Origin: Elephas maximus indicus
Taxonomy: Eukaryota; Chordata; Mammalia; Proboscidea; Elephantidae
NCBI RefSeq assembly: GCF_024166365.1
Contig: NC_064820.1
Coordinates: forward strand, 49,453,501 to 49,517,500
Length of the DNA stretch: 64,000 nucleotides
Direction of reading: 5' to 3'
In this document: piece by piece, positions 56,990 through 64,000 of the stretch
How the letters are laid out: the number at the start of each line of letters is the position of its first letter
How positions within the stretch are numbered: the first letter of the stretch is position 1
The notes under the pieces: generated by a model
What the model was told of the DNA's origin: nothing
What the model saw: the letters and a program-made list of their open reading frames with translations, nothing else
The model's database searches: none
Position numbers and translations under genes: made by a program

Positions 56990-57115
56990 ACATTTTTTAA
57001 CCATTTTATTGAGATGGCGAAGGCCAATTTTGTAAAGGACTCTGAAGGCAAAACTTGTGCCATCAGGATCCATCACAGGGAGCGAGGTCATTGTAACCGT
57101 ATTTGTTCTCGGTCA
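56990..57115 (-). pseudogene. Gene 6: 3'-end remnant of the family
   Basis: The minus strand resembles the region just after the gene 5 stop, with a FAF..L-K-like coding shadow, and AATAAA occurs at 57,005-57,010 (CTCAATAAAATGG). The downstream flank at 56,200-57,000 resembles 26,690-27,340. At about 57,115 the match stops and CpG-rich block sequence like that at 8,690 follows, so the coding part has been lost by rearrangement. Confidence 0.5.
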
Positions 57116-57480
57116 TGACACCCAGACCACTGGTTGCACCAGCCGGATGTGTTTCGGTGGCAGCGCCCCTCCTTCTCAGAGCCAGGGGTTTAATCTTGGT
57201 GTGGCAGCCCCGCCGATTTAGCCAAACCGACGGTATCTCGCGGGCAGCACCGCTACTCTGGCCAAGCCAGATGTTTTTCCGGGGGAGGGGGGCAGCCCTG
57301 CTCCTGGAAATGAGCAGCGCTTTTCCACCTGCACTTTCAGTACTCGCGCGGAGGTGGGGCGGGGCAGGCCACGGTGCTCGTTGCCTGGTGCAGAAAATTG
57401 CTCGGTGGCTCAGTGCCGTCGCTTTCTCTGTCCACCACAATTTCTCAATGCTCGCCGATATTTAACTGACCCCTGCTTGT
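57116..57480 (+). repeat. CpG-rich block fragment
   Basis: Matches 8,690-9,020, beginning CGGATGTGTTTCGGTGGCAG, and is joined directly to the gene 6 remnant. Confidence 0.6.
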
Positions 57481-58014
57481 GATTTTGACTCCACAGAAAT
57501 CAGGGCGTAGCAAGTACCACTTTAGCAGTTCCTATAGTTACTTAGGAGCCCTGGTGGCGTAGTGGTTAAGAGCCGGGCTGCTGCCTACAAGGTGGGCCGT
57601 TCCAGTACACCAGCCGCTCCTTGGAAACGCTATGGAGCAGTTCCAGTCGCCATGATGGGAAGTGACTCTGGGGCAACTAAGAACAACAACACTCTTTACA
57701 GACTTTCTTCCACTTATGGGTGGGTTTGAACCGTCTTTAGTTAGGTTAGTAGTCTAAACAAGCTTGTTCCACCCAGAACCTTAGGTATGGCAGAGATGTC
57801 ATAATCATAGAACTGCACTGTTTAACGGTGTTTGCAGTCTCTTCTTTTTAAGGTTAGTTTTTTTGCACGCTTTGCTGCTTTTTTTTTTTTTTTGGTATTC
57901 TTTCGTGGTGTTTTGCTAAGGGGTTGATATATTCGGTGTGTTTTGTCTTCGGTTTATTTGCATTTTAGAATTAAATTATTTACATTTATTTTTCTACAGA
58001 TTTTTTTGGAAGTT
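57481..58014 (-). repeat. Inverted monomer with SINE insertion
   Basis: TTTTGACTCCACAGAAATCAG to GTACCACTTTAGCAG, then a SINE, then the rest of the monomer from about 57,770. It precedes the internally deleted CpG-rich block. Confidence 0.55.
57545..57692 (+). mobile_element. AfroSINE in inverted monomer
   Basis: GGAGCCCTGGTGGCGTAGTGG to GAAGTGACTCTGGGGC; internally shortened. Confidence 0.7.
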
Positions 58015-58325
58015 CTCACCGCTTACTCCTCTGCTCTGTGGCTTGCGTTAGCCCAAGGTCCGGGAGACCAAAACCGCCCTACCGTTTCTCCTAGCTGGGT
58101 CTCAGCCCAGCGAGGCGCACTGACAGCGATTTCTTGTAGGCAGCAGCACTCCCCACACCTAGTCGCCGGTTTTTCATCAGCACTTTCGCTAGTGACGCCC
58201 TGCTTGTGATTTCTCAGGTTGCTTTCTCTCTCCAGCACCGCCACTCGCGCCCGCGGCTTTTGCTCTGTGGCGAGAACTCTCGTCGCTCTGCTCGGGTCAT
58301 TTTGCAGTTTCGCCCTGTGGTTGAT
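58015..58325 (+). repeat. CpG-rich block with internal deletion
   Basis: The beginning (to about 58,215) matches the start of the block at 28,650 and the remainder matches its end (TTGCTTTCTCTCTCCAGC onward), so roughly 0.6 kb of the middle is missing. Confidence 0.6.
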
Positions 58326-58347
58326 TTCTTCGCTCTAACACAGACTT

Positions 58348-58507
58348 ACTCATAGAGACCCTTTAGGACAGAGTAGAACTGCCCCACAGAGTTTCCAAGG
58401 AGCGCCTGGCGGATTCGAACTGGCGACCCTTTGGTTAGCAGCCGTAGCACTTAACCACCACGCCACCAAGGTTTCCATGAGTCGGAATCGACTCGATGAC
58501 ACTGAGG
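58348..58507. mobile_element. Twin-primed (5'-inverted) AfroSINE
   Basis: An antisense SINE body (58,348-58,476) is followed directly by a sense 3' tail (58,477-58,507). The pair is enclosed by one TSD, AACACAGACTT, at 58,337-58,347 and 58,508-58,518. Confidence 0.75.
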
Positions 58508-58518
58508 AACACAGACTT

Positions 58519-58995
58519 GGATTTAGCGTTGTATGCGACTTCTGCGTCGTAGCAAGCTCCCGTTTTTTCAATAGGAAGTCCCGCTTTTTAGCTAAGCTTA
58601 TGAGTTCTGACTCCCATAGAAGTCGGGGTATACTTGAGAACACCGTTTTTCTTTTTTGTTGTTGTTTTGTTTTTGGCGTGCCAAGAATCAGTTTAGTGGT
58701 GTTGGCAATTTCTTAGTCCTTAGGAAGTCTAGATGTAACACATATAGAATTAGGGGTGACAGAGATGTCGTGATCGTAGGACTGCATCGTTTGACGGTGT
58801 TTGCAGTTTCTTCTTGTAGGGTTATTTCTAAGTATAATTTGCTTACTTATTAAGGTTTTTTTCTGGTGTGCTTTGCTATGGGATCGATATGGTGGTGTGT
58901 TTTGTTTTCAGTTTACTTGCATTTTAGATTTCTTTATTATTTTAAAAATATTTAACTTTATTATTATTATATTTTCCTACCTTCTCACCAGTTAA
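58519..58995 (-). repeat. Inverted monomer copy
   Basis: Full-length-looking minus-strand monomer following a twin-primed SINE and preceding the CpG-rich block at 59,000. Confidence 0.6.
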
Positions 58996-58999
58996 CTTT

Positions 59000-59925
59000 C
59001 TGTTCTGTGGCTTGCGTTCGATTAGGAGCCCGGGAGATCAAAAACCACCCGCAGGTTTATCTGTACTGGGGGTCTCAGCATCGCTAGGAGCAGACATCCC
59101 AGTTCCTCTCCGGCAGCACCTCTCCTCACATCCAGCCGGCGGTTTCTCATCGGCACTTTCGCTAGTAGCTCAAGGCTGAAACGCTCTCTGTTGTGGCACC
59201 GCTGGTAGCGCCAACCAGAAAGTTCTCTGTCGCAGGACCTCTGGATACCTGGGTTATTACTTTCTTGGTTCTGGCACCAGTAGTTGCCCCGTGACGGCCT
59301 TTTTATGGTCGCAGCCCCGCTATTTGCACGGAGCCGTTTTTCGCGTTAGCACTTTCTCTGGCAGCGCTGAGTCGGCGGTTTCTCTTCCCCGGGGCATAAC
59401 TGCACCGAGTCTGTCGGTCGTAGCACGGCTAGAGCCTCAGAGCCGTCCCTTTCTTTTTGACAGCACCGTTGATCATATCAAAATGGATGTATGTCGTGGG
59501 CAACGCCGCTAGTGCCTCCTGTGGTCGCTTGCGGGATCCCAGGCCGTTCTCCTGCACGAAGCCGGATTTTTTGTTGTGGTTGCACCAGCGCCGGCTGCTC
59601 CTTGCCTGTGTCTCCTGGTTTTGGCCGTTAGTTTCTCAGAGCCGGTCATTACTTCTTGGGAACAGGGCTCATCACACAGACCTGGCGGTTCCGACCTTGC
59701 AGTTTCCCTATTGGCGCGGACCGTAGCTTTTCTCGGGCGGAGCCGCCGTTTCTCATTCGCCCTGAGCGCGTAGCACTGCGGCGGCGCTTGCTGTCTCCAG
59801 CACCGCTACCCAGGCCGGCGGCTCCGCGCTGCGGCCGGAACGCTAGGCGCTCTTCGCCGTCGTTTCGGGCTTCGCTGCGTGCTGATTTCTTCGCCCTAAA
59901 AAAAAAAAACAAAAAACCTGACGGA
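59000..59925 (+). repeat. CpG-rich block, old copy
   Basis: Colinear with 2,270-3,110 and with 28,640-29,590, including GCACCGAGTCTGTCGGTCGT. Followed by the same downstream sequence as the 29-kb copy. Confidence 0.65.
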
Positions 59926-60850
59926 GTTTAATTTAGCGCTGCGTGCCATTTCTGCGCCATAGCAAGTCCCTGCGAGACTTGCTCCGATTTCTACCTTGAA
60001 CACGTCGGGTATAGCGGTGAATCTGATTTCCCAGACGTAGCAAGTTGCGGTTTAGGCGGAGTTCTACTCTGTCCTACAGGGTCGTTATGAATCAGAATCG
60101 ACTCCACGGCCACCGGTTTAGCCCTGCCTGCGACATCTTCGTTGGAGAAAGTCATAGTTTAGTTGTAGAAAGTCAAGGATTAATCGTGCTTTTGAGATTT
60201 CAGAGACTGAGCAAATTCCGGTTTAGCTATGTCTCGGGGTCGCAAATCGGATGTTTTAGTGCCTGCGATTTCTTGTAATAAGTCTGAGTACACCTATGTC
60301 TGCTGTATCTTAGACATGGTGAATGAGATATTTTAGACCAAGCCTGTTTCGATGTAGTCGAAACCAGTGCCTGCTTTCGACTTGTTTGTTGTTGCAAGTT
60401 CCTATTTGTCAAAACCAAGTCCCGCTTTTCAGCTATTCTTGTTACTTTTAGCGCCCGTGGAAGTCGGGGAATATCTGCAAATGCAATTAAAAAAAGAAAG
60501 CGTAGCCAGTCCGGGTTTAGTCTGGTTTGCAATTTCTTAGTCCTAGGAGGGGAGTCCGAGTTTAGGCTGCAGTGTGATAAAGATGTCATAATTGTAGGTT
60601 TGGACCGTTTAACTGTGTTTACAGTTATTTTTTTGTAGGGTTAGCTCTGTATGCTTTGCTTATTTTTGGGTGTTCCTTCTTGGTGTTTTGTTCTGGGATC
60701 GATGTGTACGGTGTATTTTGTTTTCTGTTCTGTTTGCATTTTAGAATTACATTATTATTTAAAATATTTAAATTTATCTTGAAGTTGTCGCTATTGAGCT
60801 TTCTGCTCTGTACTTTGTGTTCACCCACCAACTCCGGAGACCAAAAAACC
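59926..60850 (-). repeat. Inverted monomer copies
   Basis: The first part parallels 29,591-30,170. The second (60,510-60,780) is another minus-strand monomer ending in an AT-rich TTATTATTTAAAATATTTAA segment, followed by the first bases of a CpG-rich block. Confidence 0.6.
60058..60115 (+). mobile_element. SINE tail fragment
   Basis: Counterpart of 29,690-29,745. Confidence 0.55.
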
Positions 60851-60899
60851 TCGCCAGTTTCTCTAAGCTGAGTCTGAGCACCTCTCTCAATGATAAAAC

Positions 60900-61345
60900 A
60901 AACGACAGACTGGGATAAGAGCAAATCAGACATCTGACAAAAGACCTATATTCAGACTATATAAAGAAATCTGTAACGTAACGGTAAGGAAACAAATAAT
61001 TCAATCCGAAAATGGGCAAAGACCTGCATAGACACTTCACCAGAAAGGGTACATGGGTGGCAAATAAGCACCTGAAAAGATGTTCAACATTAGCCATTAT
61101 GAAAATTAAAATGAAAGGGCATGGGAACAGCGGGCTATTCACACAGCTGAGTTGAGTTTGGGGATGAAGAGGTTAATGAGATCTCACTACATGCCTATTA
61201 GGATGGCTAAAATAAAAACACTGGCAATGCCAAGTTCTTGTGAGGAGATGGGACAGCTGGATCTCTCATACCTTGCTGGTGTAAATGTAAAATAATACAG
61301 CCACTGTGGTAAACTGGCAATTTTATATAAAGTTAAATGACACTG
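60900..61345 (+). mobile_element. Old L1 ORF2 3' fragment
   Basis: AAAATGGGCAAAGACCTGCATAG, GTACATGGGTGGCAAATAAGC and TTGCTGGTGTAAATGTAAAAT match the L1 ORF2 C-terminal region (compare 48,880-49,110); much diverged. It resumes at about 61,770. Confidence 0.7.
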
Positions 61346-61769
61346 GGCATATATATTATTTTCTATTGCTGCATACACATTGCCACAAACTTAGTGGCTT
61401 AAAACAATGCGTATTTATTAGTTCAATAAGGGGCCCATATTCTCGTTGGCTGTCAGCTAAAGGTTGCTCTCAGCTCCCAAATGCCACCTCCCCACTCCCT
61501 GCCATGAGGCCCTGTCCATCTTCAAAGCCAGCAAAGGAGAATTTTCCTCTCATGGAAAATTCTCATGTCAATCCTTCTCTCATTCTTCAAGTCCTTCTTT
61601 TCAGTAGAGCCTGGCCCCTTTCAGGGACTTGTTTGATTAACGCTGGCCCTACTAAGAATAATCTTTCTTAAAGCCAAATGTGCTACATAACTTAATCTGA
61701 TCATGAGTGTGATTAGCCCATGATTTTGTAGGCTATCTCTGCCTACCGTAATATAACCTTAACAATCCT
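61346..61769 (-). mobile_element. MaLR/LTR-type insertion in the old L1
   Basis: TATTGCTGCATACACATTGCC, AACTTAGTGGCTTAAAACAA resembles antisense MaLR-type LTR ends. Family assignment is from memory of the sequence style. Confidence 0.4.
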
Positions 61770-61950
61770 ACTTCTGGGCATTTATCCTAGAGAGATGAAA
61801 ACTCATGTCCACACAAAAACCTGTACATGAATGTTCGTAATACCTTTATTTGTAATAGCCCCAAACAGGGAACAACACAGATATCCTTCAACCAGGAAAT
61901 GGATAAACAGTCTGTGGTACATCCATATAATGGGATGCAGGCAGCCTCCA
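61770..61950 (+). mobile_element. Old L1 fragment, continuation
   Basis: CTACTTCTGGGCATTTATCC and AATGGATAAACAGTCTGTGGTAC continue the L1 ORF2 end after the LTR insertion. Confidence 0.65.
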
Positions 61951-62929
61951 GGTTATGAATGTCCAACTTACATACAACTCATAGTTATGAACTAACCCCA
62001 TAAAGCCTATTACATTAAAAATTTAAGGTACATACAATGGTTCGTAATAATTATTGGGTGCTACTTTTTGATGCGTATCAAAACATTATTGTTACTATTC
62101 CTGTATTATTTCTTTGTAGTGATTGTTCTGTATGTTTCTATAATGATCTCAAATCCCGTAAGGTATAAGACACCATTATTCTTTCAAAATACGTACGTAT
62201 AAGCACTCATAATGTGAACTTAAAAGTAGAAATAATCTACTTTTGTGAGGGTCTCTAACATTATAAGTCATTAGAAACCTGTAAGTCATAAAGTTGCTTA
62301 GAAAATTTCTGAACTTAGATGTAGAAGCATGTGAAGTATGTAAAGAACATAAACAACCTTTAAGTTGACTTTCACCTGACAGATTGTGATAAAGAAGACA
62401 TAACATAGCTAATCTTTGTAAACTAGCATTGAGACATAAATTTCTAACCTTGAAGAGAAAATATGTCATCTGGCTTACTCTCTTACCCTGGAGAAAAGAC
62501 ATACTACTCTTTGATGTCACACTGGCTTTTTAATGTAACCAAGGTGACAAATTCACATAGAAGCCCTAAATTTCTGTTCACTCAATGAGAGAAGGCAGAG
62601 ATAGAACTTAGATTCTGTCCACTACCACGGACCTTGGACCCTAGCTATGAGGGACTGCTGCCAAGTTGGAGCCATGTTTAAGCCTTCTTCCTGAGACCTC
62701 TCCTTAAAGGTAAAAGCCTGAAGTCTAAAGATTCGAACTCTAACCATTGCACCAACATTGTAATTCTTAATTCTGATTCACCAGTTCTGAGTGAATGTTA
62801 TGAGGCCTTACTTGAGTGCCTCGCATGACTACTTTGAAATAAACTAGTTTATACACTGCAAACCTGAGCATCTCTCTATTAATTTTCTAAGATTAAATCC
62901 TATGTGACAGTGATGGAACATTTCTGTGT
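61951..62929. other. No gene recognised
   Basis: AT-rich; the stretch 62,530-62,880 with a late AATAAAC could be an old LTR, but evidence is weak. Confidence 0.3.
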
Positions 62930-63250
62930 CCTAATTATGGTGGTGGTTGTTACATGAATGTAAATATGTAATAAAATTTCATAATTGTACCTCCTTCCCT
63001 CCAAAAATGAGTGCACATAAAACTGATGAAATCCAAATAAAGTCTGTGATTTAGTTAACAGTATTATGCCAAAGTCAATTTCCTGGATTTGATAAGGGAC
63101 TATATTATATAAGATTTTGTCATGGGGGAAACTAGAGGAAGCTATGTGAAGGGTACCCAGGAACAGTGTCTACTATTTTTGTAACTTTTTTGTTTTGTTT
63201 TCTTTGTAGCTTTTTATTGGTCTAAAATTATTTCAAAATAAAAAGTTTGG
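62930..63250 (+). mobile_element. Old L1 3' UTR
   Basis: GTGAAGGGTACCCAGGAACAG and AAAATTATTTCAAAATAAAAAG match the ancient mammalian L1 3' end. Confidence 0.6.
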
Positions 63251-63567
63251 TTAATCTGGATAATGATGTACTTTGCAGCAATGAAACAATATGAAATAAA
63301 CATATGTTGACCCAAAGTTTAAAATTTTAAAAATCAAGTTGTATGACAGTAATTTGGTTAAAAATATGTATAGATATTAGCATATTTACAGAAAAATATC
63401 TAGAAATGCAAAAATCAAACCATTGGCAGTAATTATCTTAGACTGTGAGAGTTTATCCATTTATATAAAATTTCAGTGTTTGAAGTTTTTCAACTTGACA
63501 ATTCAAATTTTGAAAACTTGAATTAACTGGTAAAGGCAAAAACTGATTAAATTTCCCTTATCATTTG

Positions 63568-63650
63568 CTCTTGTCTTGGTTATCTACTGCTGCTGTAACA
63601 GAAACACCATGCCCCCTTGTAACTAATGTAACCCTCAGACCCTCCAAGGA
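63568..63650 (-). mobile_element. Possible MaLR-type LTR end
   Basis: GGTTATCTACTGCTGCTGTAACAG resembles the same antisense LTR end as at 61,360. Short and diverged. Confidence 0.25.
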
Positions 63651-63837
63651 GCATTTGCTGGTACTTGCTCTTTGCCAGGCTGCCTCAACTGGAAGAGTGC
63701 AGTCAGTTTGAAGACAACCCCAGCACATGGACCAGCTGTCCCTTTGCAACCTAGTAAAATCCTCACCTTGTCAAGAGTCCCTCCAGTTCTGTCACCAGTT
63801 CTCATCTAAGTATGTGCTCCCCTTCTTGCCCCATCAA

Positions 63838-63998
63838 AAGCCAAACCCATTGCCCTGGAGTCAATTCAGACCCATAGCTACCCTAGAGGACAGAGTAGAA
63901 CTGCCCTAAAGGGTTTCCAAGGAGGGACTGGTGGATTTACTGCCCATCTTTTGGTTAGCAGCTATATCACTTAATTGCTGTGCCCCCGCCCAACCAAA
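63838..63998 (-). mobile_element. AfroSINE, antisense
   Basis: AAGCCAAACCCATTGCCCTGG to TCACTTAATTGCTGTGCC; near the window edge. Confidence 0.75.
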
Positions 63999-64000
63999 CC

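Noticed and set aside
56443-57063. 206-residue minus-strand frame
   Set aside because: It crosses the poly(A) signal and flank of the gene 6 remnant, with no conserved counterpart at 26.9-27.3 k.
1-64000. CRISPR arrays, operons, bacterial promoters, tRNA or rRNA genes
   Set aside because: The DNA is mammalian; the only tRNA-like sequences are SINE heads, and no rRNA or CRISPR-like spacing was seen.

Overview
The window is vertebrate nuclear DNA from an afrotherian mammal, most likely an elephant or a close relative. The main evidence is the many copies of a tRNA-derived AfroSINE-type element, RTE-clade LINE fragments that share its 3' end, and a young-looking L1 family. Almost nothing looks like ordinary unique genic sequence. 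The window is a decaying, recombining repeat locus built around a small multicopy gene that I do not recognise.

Layout. (1) 1-24,280: two head-to-tail units of a macrosatellite-like repeat with a period of about 14,903 bp. Positions 1 to about 5,465 are almost identical to 14,904 to about 20,365; beyond that the units still align but are clearly more diverged, and the second is shortened. Each unit holds a segment of inverted duplication, a CpG-rich block of about 0.9 kb, arrays of a roughly 500-550 bp monomer, and copies of the gene in convergent orientation: gene 1 minus at 4,800-5,339, gene 2 plus at 13,121-13,657, gene 3 minus at 19,705-20,243 (frameshifted), gene 4 plus at 23,934-24,262 (5'-truncated). 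(2) 24,280-38,510: older related sequence, namely a 2.4-2.7 kb block present twice (24.3-26.7 k and 30.3-32.9 k), a more divergent gene 5 (minus, 27,423-28,007), another monomer and CpG-rich segment (28.4-30.2 k), RTE LINE pieces, and several kb with nothing recognised. (3) 38,700-56,100: a degraded class I endogenous retrovirus. Part of its pol is replaced by two nucleolin-derived fragments in scrambled order, and its env region is split by L1 sequence (42,981-55,295) with a 13-bp target-site duplication. (4) 56,100-60,900: another old copy of the gene 3' end, CpG-rich blocks and inverted-orientation monomers. (5) 60,900-64,000: old L1 and LTR fragments and a SINE.

The most interesting element is the gene family. 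Divergent copies share a compact GC-box and TATA promoter, an ATG in good Kozak context, invariant residue positions (C8, W13, SSEDS at 29-33, FYPKLGE at 40-46), and an AATAAA signal just after the coding region. This describes an intronless mRNA of roughly 0.6-0.75 kb embedded in a macrosatellite, comparable in architecture to other germline or early-embryo macrosatellite genes, although no expression can be inferred from sequence. Only gene 1 has both an intact TATA box and an intact reading frame.
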